Shown here piece by piece: positions 55,901 to 63,721 of a stretch of 64,000 nt of DNA. The position numbers were made by a program, and so were the translations under genes. This stretch comes from Liolophura sinensis (lineage: Eukaryota; Mollusca; Polyplacophora; Chitonida; Chitonidae): contig NC_088301.1 in NCBI RefSeq assembly GCF_032854445.1, positions 21,633,808-21,697,807 on the forward strand, given 5' to 3'. The notes under the pieces were generated by a model that was given only the letters and a program-made list of their open reading frames with translations, had not been told where the DNA came from and made no database searches. How positions within the stretch are numbered: the first letter of the stretch is position 1; every line of letters begins with the position of its first letter.

Positions 55901-57059
55901 TCCTCATTCGGACCTGTCTGTTAGTGACGACGAAGGACATCAGCGTGTGCTGGAGTACACGGAAATGCTTCATATCAGTACCCACGTGGCCGCCGGCATG
56001 GAGTACCTCTCCTGCCAACGCTACATTCACCGCGATCTAGCCGCACGCAACATTCTAGTAGGGGATAACTTGACTGTAAAGATATCCAACTTTGGTATTT
56101 CTAAAGACCTCTATTCATCTGACTATTACCGTGCTCAAAACAAGTCCTTGATACCAGTACGATGGATGTCCCCAGAGGGAATCCTCTACGCCAAATTCAC
56201 AACGGAAAGCGACGTGTGGTCTTTCGGGGTTCTTCTCTGGGAGATATTTAGCTACGGAGTACAGCCTTATTTCGGGTATTCAAACCAGGAAGTGATCGAA
56301 ATGGTGAAGAACCGTCAGATTTTGCCGTGTCCAGAGGATTGTCCTGGCAGAGTCTACGCCCTGATGGTGGACTGCTGGCATGAAATACCCACGCGGAGAC
56401 CCACTTTCACTGAAGTGCACAACAAACTGAGAACGTGGAAAGGTGAAGCCATGGTACCTAACCCTCACTGGAGCACTTGCCTGTCCCAAAGTCACTCCGG
56501 GCACTCTAGCAGTACTCAACACAGTTCACACAGTCAGCCCAGTCGCCACAGTTGCTCTGGTCCCAGCACAGGCAACAATACGGCAACAACGGGCCTCACC
56601 GCTGTCAGCAACAACTCGGACCCCATGCATTATCAGCCTCGCCCACCCCCTCCGGCACCGGCGCCCTATATGCAACCCATACCCTTGCAGACATTTGGAC
56701 ACCCAATGCCAATGGCACCAATGCCGACCTATTCTAATAATTATAGACCTCCGCCGCAGTATAACAGTGTAAACCCCTACTTACAAGCCAAAGTATCGCC
56801 ACCAGGCTCAGTTGCCAGCCACCAGTCAAACAGTTCAGGGTCACATAGCTCTGGAGAACACTTCCACCGACCAGGCCACGTGACGGCCCCAAATCAGGTG
56901 GCGTTGCCGCCAAATCCTATATACAACAACAACATGAACAGCATGCCGGCTCCGGCGAGTTGCGCCATGGCAGTGAACCAGGCTGACTCCGGAAAATTCA
57001 GTAATATGTTAATGCAAAATACCACATACATTCCTGAAGGTAGGACTTCCGAAATGTAA
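5102..57059 (+). CDS. ROR: Ror-family receptor tyrosine kinase, 12 coding exons (whole gene span)
   Basis: Ror receptors are single-pass membrane proteins that bind Wnt5a-type ligands through the Frizzled-like CRD and act in non-canonical Wnt signalling, polarity and cell migration (family knowledge). Exons joined by me: 5102-5171, 12642-12711, 29859-29911, 43069-43270, 46793-46899, 48182-48278, 51783-51919, 53007-53207, 53580-53735, 53899-54051, 54545-54646, 55378-57059. They sum to 3030 nt, 1009 residues, close to human ROR1/ROR2 (about 940). Order: signal peptide 1-22, linker, Ig (Cys96/Cys148), CRD about 210-340 with ten Cys, kringle 372-449 with six Cys, TM about 463-488, kinase about 528-803, Ser/Pro-rich tail. 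One Ig plus CRD plus kringle separates Ror from MuSK and from Trk. Orthology to ROR1 versus ROR2 cannot be set; invertebrates usually have one gene. Introns follow GT..AG throughout. Confidence 0.95.
5319..5418 (+). mobile_element. SINE-like element, 3' fragment
   Basis: Only the 3' third remains: CCGGTTTCCTCTCACCATTA, AGTGAAATATTCTTGAG, CACCAATCAAATA tail. Confidence 0.75.
5911..6126 (-). mobile_element. MITE-like dispersed repeat, copy 2
   Basis: Reverse orientation. The right end AAACTTTAGGTGAA (6107-6120) followed by ATACAG matches the terminal repeat of the other copies; the left end begins TATTTCAC. The interior has the shared GACAAGAAATTAATCAA and GAATGAATCAATC words. Confidence 0.5.
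7667..7784 (+). mobile_element. SINE-like element, 3' fragment
   Basis: GGTTTCCTCCAACCATAATG, then GAGTGAAATATACTTGAG and GGCATAAAACCAC with an AATAAA-rich tail. Confidence 0.75.
7888..7940. repeat. CA/TA/GT microsatellite
   Basis: A CA run, a TA/TACA middle and a (GT)n run of about 11 units. The two arms are complementary and could form a hairpin. Confidence 0.9.
8671..8810 (+). mobile_element. SINE-like element, 3' half
   Basis: Starts at CAGCAACCTGCGGATGGTTG and ends GGCGTAAAACACCAATCAA with (AATA)n. The tRNA head is missing. Confidence 0.8.
12642..12711 (+). CDS. ROR: ROR coding exon 2: N-terminal linker
   Basis: The acceptor TTTCGTTTCAG precedes 12642 and the donor GTAAGT follows 12711. 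The exon completes Val24 and encodes a Gly/Pro/Arg/Asn-rich stretch beginning [11 protein letters not shown] and ending near GEYP. Phase is 1 in, 2 out. There are no cysteines and no recognisable domain; it is a flexible spacer between the signal peptide and the Ig domain. Support is the exact phase match on both sides, good splice sites and an open frame. No homology is recognised, so it is less certain than the domain exons. Confidence 0.75.
12903..14365. repeat. 33-bp minisatellite in 99-bp higher-order units
   Basis: About 38 units of 33 bp in the regular core (13049-14290), arranged mostly as triplets in which one unit begins ATGATCAACTCATCTGACGC and two begin ATGGTCAACCCATCCTACAC. The edges are degenerate. 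The last units are 34 bp with CCTTCATGATCAA and break the 33-bp phase. Confidence 0.92.
18097..18300 (+). mobile_element. SINE-like element, 5'-truncated, with target duplication
   Basis: Starts inside the head just before the B-box (GTGAGTTCAAGCCC) and ends in AATAAATAAA. The flanks TACATCCAGAAATCA (18082-18096) and TATATCCAGAAATCA (18301-18315) are a 15-bp target-site duplication with one mismatch. 5' truncation with a duplication is typical of LINE-driven retrotransposition. Confidence 0.9.
19486..19835 (+). mobile_element. MITE-like dispersed repeat, copy 3, interrupted by a SINE
   Basis: The left end GTGTTTCACCTAAAATTTAG is followed by GGTGACACATTTTGC. The element is split at 19583-19692 by a minus-strand SINE, then resumes with ATTATCAGAAAAACTTAAG and GGCATCAAAAG. 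The flanks of the insert share GAGTGTTT, a likely target duplication. Confidence 0.55.
19583..19692 (-). mobile_element. SINE-like element, minus strand, nested in a MITE-like repeat
   Basis: ATTTATTTATTTGAT, GTTTTACGCCCTACTCAA and ATTATGGTGGGAGGAAAG are the reverse of the SINE 3' end. GAGTGTTT occurs on both sides (19575 and 19693). Confidence 0.8.
21960..23265. repeat. Degenerate tandem repeat, about 170 bp unit
   Basis: About seven diverged units marked by GAATTATTG at about 21998, 22177, 22332, 22507 (GAATCATTG), 22744, 22915 and 23086. Each is followed by CATGACAGAGT-like, then AACAAA.TGTGTATGACAG, then AACTGGTGGAAGTT. Spacings are 155-237 bp. Confidence 0.6.
24960..25217. repeat. 43-bp tandem repeat, six copies
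   Basis: TGTGCCTGTATGTGTAAAAA recurs at exact 43-bp steps from 24967 (25010, 25053, 25096, 25139, 25182). The copies are very similar, so the expansion is recent. Confidence 0.9.
25241..25450 (+). mobile_element. MITE-like dispersed repeat, copy 4 (best terminal repeats)
   Basis: The left end carries TTCACCTAAAGTTT (25246-25259) and the right end its reverse complement with one change, AAACTTCAGGTGAA (25431-25444). About 210 bp, non-coding, which fits a miniature inverted-repeat element. No transposase is present in the window. Confidence 0.55.
27395..28115. repeat. Degenerate nested tandem repeats
   Basis: CCATAAAACTTGA-like words recur at about 27575, 27900, 27972, 28015 and 28060. A 45-bp unit (AATGTAGGTGGGACTTGTGA) is doubled at 27988-28058. 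The start has a roughly 235-bp duplication marked by ATTTATTTATTTT then CTATCTTTGAAA and GTGTTAGTAAA. Confidence 0.6.
29859..29911 (+). CDS. ROR: ROR coding exon 3: acidic linker
   Basis: This 53-nt exon has a pyrimidine-rich acceptor (CTTATCTCTTCAG) and donor GTAAGC. It joins exon 2 (phase 2) to exon 4 (phase 1) and encodes [18 protein letters not shown], an acidic linker before the Ig domain. Recognition rests on splice-site quality and on phases that fit both neighbours. It lies between a 17.1-kb and a 13.2-kb intron, so another small exon could have been missed, but none is needed to keep the frame. Confidence 0.7.
37970..38336. repeat. Degenerate direct repeat, about 200 bp unit
   Basis: TTGCTCAGCACATTGGTA near 37979 and GTGCTCAACACATAGGTA near 38182 each lead to AT..TGATACCACA and then a GTAG-GAC/ACA word. 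This is an old two- to three-copy repeat. Confidence 0.4.
38355..38592 (-). mobile_element. SINE-like element, minus strand, nearly complete, with target duplication
   Basis: Runs from the reversed A-rich tail (ATTTATTTG) to the reversed head (GAGCCACGGAGGCCCC), with an internal deletion in the body. The flanks AGTGACAAAAGCATTTAT (38337-38354) and AGTGACAAAAGCACTTAT (38593-38610) form an 18-bp duplication with one mismatch. Confidence 0.92.
41475..41730 (+). mobile_element. tRNA-derived SINE-like element, full length
   Basis: Head GGGGCCTCCGTGGCCAAGGG, B-box-like GAGTTCAAGTCC, body GGTTTCCTCCCACTATTATG, tail GGCGTAAAACACAAGTCA. The flanks GTGTATAAAT and GTATATAAAT may be a short target duplication. 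Confidence 0.88.
43069..43270 (+). CDS. ROR: ROR coding exon 4: first part of Ig domain
   Basis: This exon encodes residues 65-131 plus two bases of Arg132. An I-set-like Ig domain starts here: the B-strand cysteine is Cys96 in VKISCEITG, followed by the core tryptophan in YKWYKDD and an F/K-rich strand ending at GSR. NFT at residue 83 is a possible N-glycosylation site. The acceptor is GTGATTTCAG and the donor GTTAGT. The boundary falls inside the Ig domain, at the GSR position where vertebrate ROR proteins continue with the same strand. Confidence 0.92.
45546..45690 (-). mobile_element. SINE-like element, minus strand, 3' part
   Basis: TTTACACCGTACTCAAGAAT and CCATCCGCAGGTTGCTGG are reversed body words. 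The head is missing. Confidence 0.82.
46234..46293. repeat. C-rich and (CA)n microsatellite
   Basis: A CCCCAACCCC-type stretch passes into about 10 CA units. Confidence 0.85.
46793..46899 (+). CDS. ROR: ROR coding exon 5: second part of Ig domain
   Basis: This exon encodes the rest of the Ig domain: the L.PEDSG.Y.C signature reads [11 protein letters not shown] with Cys148 as partner of Cys96, followed by [14 protein letters not shown], the G strand. The acceptor is TTTTCTTTTCAG and the donor GTAAGT. Phase is 2 in, 1 out. NYT is a possible glycosylation site next to the cysteine. Confidence 0.92.
46900..48181 (+). other. ROR intron 5
   Basis: 1282 bp, phase 1. A reversed MITE-like copy occupies about 46951-47126. 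The rest is unremarkable. Confidence 0.75.
46951..47126 (-). mobile_element. MITE-like dispersed repeat, copy 5
   Basis: The left end GTATTTGACCTAAAGATT and the right end ACTTCAGGTAAAACACTAG are inverted relatives of each other. The interior words AGTGGCGTATAAGGTGAATGA and CAATCAGAGTCAA match copy 2. Confidence 0.5.
48182..48278 (+). CDS. ROR: ROR coding exon 6: Ig to CRD linker
   Basis: This exon encodes the spacer between Ig and Frizzled-like domains (starts [10 protein letters not shown], ends in SDND), with no cysteines. The acceptor is GTTTCTTTCAG and the donor GTAAGT. Phase is 1 in, 2 out. Vertebrate ROR proteins also carry a short acidic, proline-containing linker here, so the position is right although the sequence is not conserved. 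Confidence 0.85.
48876..49225. repeat. 72-bp duplication within a degenerate repeat
   Basis: GTGTTCTCACAGGCATCCTT starts at 48933 and again at 49005; the two 72-bp units differ at few positions. Shorter degenerate GGTGTTCTCTCAGGCTTC units continue to 49225. Confidence 0.8.
50274..50424. repeat. 151-bp paired repeat, copy A
   Basis: Aligns without gaps to 51454-51604, about 85 percent identical by eye; the best block is GATTTGAATTTCATCTCT. Confidence 0.75.
51454..51604. repeat. 151-bp paired repeat, copy B
   Basis: Partner of 50274-50424, same strand, 1180 bp downstream. The flanks are unrelated on both sides. Confidence 0.75.
51783..51919 (+). CDS. ROR: ROR coding exon 7: start of Frizzled-type CRD
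   Basis: This exon encodes the hallmark [11 protein letters not shown] segment (Cys212 and the next CRD cysteine), then [11 protein letters not shown] and the end of the first CRD helix. FCQPYRG is shared with vertebrate ROR proteins and the exon ends at the same place, just before AAFT. The donor is GTAAGT. Two acceptors six bases apart both keep the frame: TTGCAG before 51783, or CGTAG before 51789. NKS is a possible N-glycosylation site. Confidence 0.93.
53007..53207 (+). CDS. ROR: ROR coding exon 8: core of Frizzled-type CRD
   Basis: This exon encodes [21 protein letters not shown] and continues through [24 protein letters not shown] and YPLI. It carries six of the ten CRD cysteines. CRD proteins fold into a mostly helical Wnt-binding module outside the cell. 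It is bounded by TTTTTCAG and GTAAGG. It is 201 nt with phase 1 at both ends. Confidence 0.95.
53580..53735 (+). CDS. ROR: ROR coding exon 9: end of CRD and Gly/Ser-rich hinge
   Basis: This exon encodes [11 protein letters not shown] and [11 protein letters not shown], the last two CRD cysteines (Cys321, Cys335). A glycine/serine-rich hinge ([16 protein letters not shown]) then leads to the kringle. The hinge is longer and more glycine-rich than the short ROR1 segment at this place. The acceptor is GCTTTGCAG and the donor GTAAGG. Phase is 1 at both ends, so the exon is symmetric. Confidence 0.93.
53899..54051 (+). CDS. ROR: ROR coding exon 10: first half of kringle
   Basis: This exon encodes the kringle start [15 protein letters not shown], then SGYLCQPW (kringle Cys1 at 372 and Cys2). 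NGT and NRT are possible N-glycosylation sites. Kringles are disulphide-linked protein-interaction modules; among receptor kinases they mark Ror and some MuSK proteins. The exon is 153 nt, phase 1 at both ends, with acceptor TATTCGCAG and donor GTAAGC. Confidence 0.94.
54545..54646 (+). CDS. ROR: ROR coding exon 11: second half of kringle
   Basis: This exon encodes [19 protein letters not shown], then LCNIPVC, ending exactly on the sixth kringle cysteine (Cys449). The acceptor TTTTCAAG is slightly weak (AAG); the donor is GTAAGT. It is 102 nt, phase 1 at both ends. Exons 10 and 11 together encode the kringle and little else. Confidence 0.94.
55378..57059 (+). CDS. ROR: ROR coding exon 12: transmembrane, kinase domain and C-terminal tail
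   Basis: Residues 450-1009. The TM helix is about 463-488 ([16 protein letters not shown]..), followed by a basic stop-transfer stretch CRRKNNKK. The kinase has G-loop GEGTYGKV (Gly535/537/540), VTIK with Lys562, alpha-C Glu579, HRDLAARN (Asp669, Asn674), NFG at 687-689 in place of DFG, activation-loop YSSDYY (Tyr695, 699, 700), SPE at 714-716, DVWSFG and the Ror-typical [17 protein letters not shown]. The Asn codon AAC is at 56088-56090. The tail has Ser/His-rich and Pro-rich parts, a PPPPAPAP run near 872 and a PPQY motif at 908-911 (PPxY, a possible WW-domain ligand). Vertebrate ROR genes also keep the kinase in one last exon. The stop is TAA at 57057. Confidence 0.96.
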
Positions 57060-58610
57060 GACTGACTAGCTGTCTTGCCGTTAGACACGTGAGTGCAAGC
57101 CTGTGTTAAGATATCAGTGGATTACAAACAGCATTTCACATTTGTATAAGTGCTCTAAGCAACCTACGTGATCTTTAGAATATTGGATGGTCCATTTTGA
57201 CAGATGACTCGTCCCAGACAGCTGGATTTAAGCTCTGTTTTAGTTCTTATCTTGTTTTAATTATGCGGATGTCCGTTGTGTGATTGTGCCGTGTACGTGC
57301 TGGGATGTAATGGAATCTGCATTGGTGTGCTTGAGAACGTGCGAGTGGACAAAGTGTGGCCTCTGGGCTGAATGTAATGATTTAGAGATACAGGGTCCCT
57401 GGACCACAACCCAATCATAAAAGAGTTACAGTGTCAAGATGATGTCATCCAGACAGATGCCTCTCTGCCTGGTCTGTGACGATCGTCATGCGCACGCGCG
57501 GTCTGTAGAGGTATGTAGGGTAGCTATAGTCACCCAGCTGTGGATAGAACTAGTTCTTGGCAGATAAACCATTGACAAGAATTGAACATAACGCTAGTGC
57601 TCAATAAATAAAAATGACGAGATTTTTAACGAGAAACCTGTACTGAGAATGAATCATAGCCCCATCACGTGATTGAAGTCAATACTAGATTACAATTTAC
57701 AGGGAATAGAATAACTGATAAGTACACGATTACAGTGAGCCCATTGGACACCTGGCCATCTTCCCTTATTCTTACCACAAAAAAGGAAATTTACCAATTA
57801 TTTAAAACCAATTGATTTTTATATGTTTAATTTATATTGTTAAGTGTCTGTTTTGTTTTTGATAGATAAAGTAACGGACTAGTTTATGAGTCGGAAGCGA
57901 CTTTAGACTTCTGGTGATTGTTTGTTTTGACGAGATTACCCACTGTTGGGCGTTGTTGTTACAGTGTACTGACCCAGCGGCCTCTAACAGGCATATACTA
58001 CGCATAATGCCTTCGTAGTTTTGTGCAATAACCGGTTCTAATAGCCTCAAGCAAATATTCATGATATTCTACAGCAGTTTGCTCGGCATCAACAGTTTAA
58101 GAAAAAAAGAAACGCTTACTGATGTAGTAATGTTTTCATGTGTTCCGATACAAAATCATAAGCTTTACCTCCATGTAATGTTACCATGGTCATCGTTTGC
58201 AAAGGTAGACAGCTTTATGGAAAGTGCCATGGCGTTAACTGTGCCAAACGCGCCAAAAGCGATAATTCGTGCCTCTACATACATTACGATAATCAACGGT
58301 GGCACGCTTTCAGCTTGGATTATTAACTTTCAGAAGGCTTGCAAGAATTCAGAATTTCTGGAATTGTAAATTTTTGTATATAGGCTGAATTCCTGCAGTC
58401 TTGCAGTTTGTTTCTACATCGTCTACTGTTATGCATTTGTTGTCAGTTGTTAAGGCTATTTTTCGAAAATAAGTCATTTTGCAATCTAAACTGGGTATGA
58501 GATTATTATACTGTGCATACAGCCGAGTTGTATTTGCTTATCCGAATGCTTTAAATATTTTAAAAAAGGAATGCAAATAAAATGCAACAGTTGTAAATAA
58601 GCCTGAATGT
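57060..58610 (+). other. ROR: ROR 3' untranslated region (end inferred)
   Basis: This AT-rich sequence has no long conserved frame. An AATAAA is at 57603-57608, and a second at 58576-58581 is followed 30-70 bases later by a GT/T-rich stretch (CCCTGTGTTTTTTTCTTC, then GTGTTTTTGTG). That is the classical layout for cleavage and polyadenylation, so I place the main 3' end near 58600. The first signal lacks a strong downstream element and may be a minor site. The end is not proven without transcripts. Confidence 0.55.
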
Positions 58611-58650
58611 GCCCTGTGTTTTTTTCTTCATCGCTGTGTTTTTGTGTATT
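58576..58650 (+). promoter_or_regulatory. Likely poly(A) signal and downstream GT-rich element
   Basis: AATAAA at 58576 is followed by a T/GT-rich block at about 58609-58650. It lies about 1.5 kb after the ROR stop codon and is the best cleavage signal on the + strand in the region. Confidence 0.55.
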
Positions 58651-60719
58651 TATACTCGGGTAAAAGCATGCCATGATCTTGAAGGGTCTAATTTCCTCAT
58701 GGGAATGTAAGACGTTGATCGAATTCTGATCTGGAATTGTTAAAAAATGCTCCATACAAAATGAATTTCCCGTAGCTTGTCAGACTGGAATTGGACTGTT
58801 AACGGGCTTCCTGCCTCAAAGGACTTTGAGGAGCTGAGTCTCAATACGGTTACCCAATGATAGCTGTGTCAAGAAGACACTTACCACGGCTTTAATTTGA
58901 TGTCCCATCGTCTGGCCAAGCGCGGTCGAAACACATCAAAGGAGTGAAAAAGATCAATATAGATACATACTCATATGCCTGAGTGACGCAGCTCGCCTAT
59001 CCCCTCCCAGCTCGTCTGCGAGGCCCGGGGCGATTTGGGGGAATATGAGCATGGTTGAATAGCCGTGATCAGATCAGTTCTTTATCTACGTCACTTTCAA
59101 ACATTGTTCACAAAGTAATGTTACAACACTGTGGGACAGTTTTGTGATATGGTCTTGCTCTGATACGCACGCGCATATGCCAACCCTCCCTTATTTACAC
59201 GTAAAGGTCATATTTAGACATTCTCCACAAAGTCATGTCATACTATCAAGACATTGGTACGGTTTTTGTGATTTGGCCTCGCTCTAATGGTTATAGATAT
59301 ACATGTAGAAATAGCCTTAACAGTTACAGGAGAGAATATGTACTGACATATTTAGCCCAATACACTCAAAAAGTTAACTATGAACATTAACCTACTGTAT
59401 GGACACACCTTTTGTCTAGGTACATATATAATTCCGCTTAAACGTATTCATTATATATGAGGGTATCAGCGGTTAAGCCTATTTGGTGTGGAACAATGTT
59501 TGTAATAGAAGTAACCAAACCCCAGTGCAGAAGTTTTGTATTATGTGCGTAGTTTTGCACGAACTCCATGATTGGGTCATTATTCCCCTTTTCGTTTAAC
59601 GCTTTCTGTCCCTTTAACAGTACCCTTTACATTGTATCCTGTAGAAAGTGCCTTGTCTGTAAGAAAAGCCTCTTGGCATATACCATAGGGAGTGTCGGGT
59701 GAAATTATCAAAGTGTCCAAGGGCACTTGAAAAGAGCGACTGGTCAAATACCTCAAGTGATACAGACGAAAAGAACACCGCCTCATCTTCAGAGCCGCCA
59801 GTTTTATTGACTGCTAATCTCCCGACGACCAAATGCTTGGTCGGTAACCAAGCTTTGAAAATGTCCACTCTAAGGATCATTCGCTGACATTACTGTCTGC
59901 AAACACGACAGGTTTTAAGAAAGTCAATGAGAAGTTCCCAGGGAAGCCATGTACCCAGTGATCTACAAGACGTCAGCATCCTGCGATTAAACCTCTAAGA
60001 TATAATGCTGGGTTGTAATTTAAAAGAAAATCCTTTGAAGAAGCGGTGTGTGAGAAACACATGCATTATCCCTTTGTGGATGGTGGTCGTTTAAATATCT
60101 CGTGTGCACAATCTCTACATGTAATTCCTTTGGGCACTCAATACTTGGCTGGTCATCCCAGCGCCTGCGATTAAAAATTTTTCAAAGTTATATCAATGCT
60201 GTTATATAATGTTATCTTAAGCATCTGTCTCATTTTTGGCTAAATGCCGCACACAAGATACATCGGCATTTATCACGATGGTGGCTTGATCTAAAAAACC
60301 TACTTCTTTTTGCGTGCTTTTGTCGTATGAATGTCTGTTTAGACGGATAGATCAATCTCTTTTAAACAGGACATCATGCCGAAGACAACAATCATCAGGT
60401 ATATAAGGTATTCGTGCCGTGCCAAAAGGTTTAATTGTGCAAGTCGCAAAACGCTGAGCGCCCGTGCATTTGAGTTATCTGGTAACCTGAGCATAGATAT
60501 CTCATGCGACCATCTTTGTTGCATACACCGCATTAGCAACCGCCGTATAGATGTTTGTTATCAACCATATGCACGTGATTAGAGCGTCTCTCGCCCGATG
60601 TTATATGATGGCCGTGGACCTTTTGATACTCGCAAGTGATTTTGATGTAAGAGCCAAAAGGGTATAAGCGTAAGTTTTAGTGTCGTATTCTAGTGAGGTC
60701 AGCGGCCCGTAAAGTGGAA

Positions 60720-61055
60720 TGGACAGTGGTCCATTGGGTCAAATGGACCCATTAAACTGATTACATACAGTTCTATAAATCAAATCGACATGGAGCCAAG
60801 GCTTATAGAGTCAAATGGCGTATCAAATCATTAATATATACATACTTATAATCGAGACATGTAGGTCTATCAAAGCGCAATTATAGACATATATAGGCCT
60901 ATCAAATCAAATGTACATAAGCCCGTCGAATGAAATGAGCATAGATTCGGACATCAAATCAAATGGACATATGCCCATCGAGTCAAAGGAAGACAGATAT
61001 AGAGCCACCAAACTATACAAACACAGACCAATTAAGTCAAAAGGACGACATAAAT
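60720..61055. repeat. Degenerate short-period repeat
   Basis: Recurrent TCAAATGGACAT, ATCAAATCAAAT and ATAGGCCTATC words at irregular 25-35 bp steps. It looks like a decayed minisatellite. Confidence 0.45.
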
Positions 61056-62436
61056 TGAGTATTGGCATTACGTGGAATTTTATTAGACATCACTAACTTA
61101 GAATTGCTCAAAATTGCTCAAAAAAGTGAGCCACATTGTTAATTATTTATAAGTGTGAACTTTAATCTATTGGGCGTCGTAGCTTTGGAATTTACTGCGC
61201 ATTTTTGTCACCAGGGTCAAATGTAGATGGGTATCCATTATGTGTCCTGGTCAAGGTGACACCATGTACGCACGCGCATGTTTCTGGTCGTGGGGCACTG
61301 ACCAGAAAGGGTTTCTCACGAACACTCGCATGTCCATTCAGCTGAGAACACCTGCATTTATTTTCGTAGGACAACTTCACAAATAAATTTGGCGCTTTGG
61401 AAACATGAGGCGGACTGATTAAACCAGAGCGACGTTGAACGGGATGATTTATTTTGAAGGGTGCAGTGTCTTTAGGCTCAAGCGAGAAGCAAAAAGAAAG
61501 ACCAATTTAGAATTAAACAATATCCTTTGAGGACGTCTTTTTGATGGTCAGTTTTGCAGATGGTACAAAAAGACGTTTAATGTGATGTGTAACTACAGTA
61601 TAACAATGTACCCATGGAGTTATGTATATTTCTTGCCTGGCATCGTATCTCGTTGGGCAGAATCCTGATGTGGAGATATATATATATATAAGCAGCCAGA
61701 GGACGGCTCATGTACTGACCGATGACGGGCGTGAAGAACTTTTTATCATAAACCAAGAAACGTGCAACAATAAAGCACAGTGCTCATCTTAAACGTATTA
61801 GTACTATCATCACGTCGTGTTGATTAGTAATAGGCAGTTTTCGGAATTTTCTTGTAAATGTTGTGGACATCCCACATAGTATACTAAGAAAGGATTGTGA
61901 AAGTGTCAAAAAGTAGTTCATACGAAATCCTGTGGATAAAACGCATCTAGTTTTGGACTGTTATGCGCATTCAGTCCTTGTTACAACATCGTGTCTATGT
62001 CTTACGTGTAAGGCGCCACTGAATCCCTACCAGGTACTCATGTGAGGATTGTAGCCGATAAGAGTGATGATAAGGCGCTGTCAAATAGCGGCAGGAATAG
62101 TGCTGCCAGACTAGCCTCATGGAATTCTCATTCCAGTATCAGATATAACGGTACATTTGAATATATGGTCAGGACGTAATAGGAGAGCTCTTGATCGTTA
62201 AAATCTAATCCGTTCTTTGATCTTACATATATAGGGCCTACACCTAACTCCAGACGAGACATATTCGAAAGTTGTATTATTGCATGTGTTGGCAAATTAT
62301 CAGAACGTCATGTATGAATATAATATTACATCTTAACTGCGGAATCGCTGTCTCTACCCGTCATTCTTGTCAAGCACAGACAGTAGGGTTGAGACCAAAA
62401 TCTCTTCTCAAATAGAATGGTCCTATCACACCTTTT

Positions 62437-63095
62437 GTTACGGCCCATCTACGGCTGTCTTTAGCTCAGATCAGCTCATCCACAGCGTCACTGTCACGGC
62501 TCAACCTCGAATGTGTTTCGCTCTGTGAACCTCAGCTCAGCCTCTGTCACTGTTCAGCCTCGGTTATGTTTAGCTCAGAACATTACCTCAGCCAAAGAGG
62601 CCCTGTCACGAGCTCACGACCTCCTCTCAACCAAACCGGCCCTGTTTTAGCTCAGGTCCTCAGTTCAGAGAGAGCGTCCCTGTCACGGCCCAACCTCAGT
62701 TGTGTTTAGCCCAGAACCTCATCTGATCCCGAGCGGCCCTGTTACGGCGCAACCCCACTTTTGTTTAGCTCAGAACCTCAGCTCAGTCAGAGCGATCCTC
62801 TCATATCCATTCTCTGTTGTGTTTTGGCCAGAACCTCATCTCATCCAGAGCGGCCCTGTTACGGCTCACCCACGGCTGTATTTAGCTCAGAACCTCATCT
62901 CATCCAGAGTGGCCATGTCACGGCTCACCCATGGCTGTATTTAGCCCAGAATCTCATCTCATCCAGAGGGGCCCTGTTAAGGCTCATCCACGACTGTATT
63001 TAACCGAGAACCTCATCTCATCCAGAACGGTCCTATCACGGCTCATCCACGGCTGTGTTTAGCCCAGAATCTCATCTAAGAGCCTCCCTGCTTGT
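62437..63095. repeat. 59-bp tandem repeat, about 11 copies
   Basis: The unit contains CACGGCTGTATTTAGCTCAG, AACCTCATCTCATCCAGAG and GGCCCTGTTACGGCTCA. The 3' units are closer to each other than the 5' units. Confidence 0.85.
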
Positions 63096-63196
63096 TGTTC
63101 CCCCAGCCTTCACAGTTCGCAATGACTTAGACACAATAAGCGTGTCGCCGTTTGGACAGTCTATAACGTTCAACGAACCTCTCTATACCATATGAT

Positions 63197-63376
63197 GATT
63201 TATTTATTTATTTTTATATTGGTATTTTACCTTAATTCACTTACTGACTTGCTGATAGACCCGGAGGGGAAGCCAGCATGAGCTGGAGTTTAACTCACAG
63301 CGACCACATTGTTTTTTTAGACTCCTGGGTCATTACGCCGTGCTGGCGAGCTAACCACCTCTGCCACGGAGGCCTC
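63197..63376 (-). mobile_element. SINE-like element, minus strand, internally deleted
   Basis: Reversed tail (ATTTATTTATTT) and reversed head (GAGCTAACCACCTCTGCCAC, then GGAGGCC) are present; the middle is shortened and diverged. Confidence 0.78.
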
Positions 63377-63721
63377 TTCACCACATGTGAGAAAGTTCCC
63401 TCAGTAACTTGCCAAAGGTCGATGGTTTAAACCGGGCACTCCGATTTTCTCCACATATAAAACTGACCACAACTGTACCAGTGAAAAACTGAGTAAGGCT
63501 TTAAACAACAATAAAATATAGAAATACGCGTAAATAAATAAATAGATAAAAAACTAAATCATCAGTGTTGCTTACTCAAGACAAATATTTCACCAAATAA
63601 CGGTTAAGCAACTGCCCACTGGGTTAAATGAAGGTGCTTGTTTGAGCTAACAATTTCGTTGTGATTGATGATGATAACGTGTATACATACAACACTGTGG
63701 CTGAGAATATACGTTACTCAC

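Larger units (their letters stand above)
58611..63721. other. Intergenic region downstream of ROR
   Basis: I find no protein-coding gene with recognisable domains here. It contains a degenerate repeat of CAAATGGACAT-like words (60720-61055), a short TA run (61674-61691), the 59-bp array (62437-63095) and a minus-strand SINE (63197-63376). The short open frames are not supported by splice context or composition. Confidence 0.5.

Noticed and set aside
5102-57059. MuSK or Trk-type receptor instead of Ror
   Set aside because: A single Ig domain, then CRD, then kringle, together with FCQPYRG and the [11 protein letters not shown] kinase segment, is the Ror arrangement.
55416-57059. Separate gene starting at the kinase exon
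   Set aside because: The frame is open upstream to a clear acceptor at 55377 and joins the kringle exon in phase; the apparent start at 55416 is TTG (Leu463) in the TM helix.
60376-60582. Short basic open frame downstream of ROR
   Set aside because: No homology recognised, no donor or acceptor at its ends, and overlapping frames exist on the other strand.
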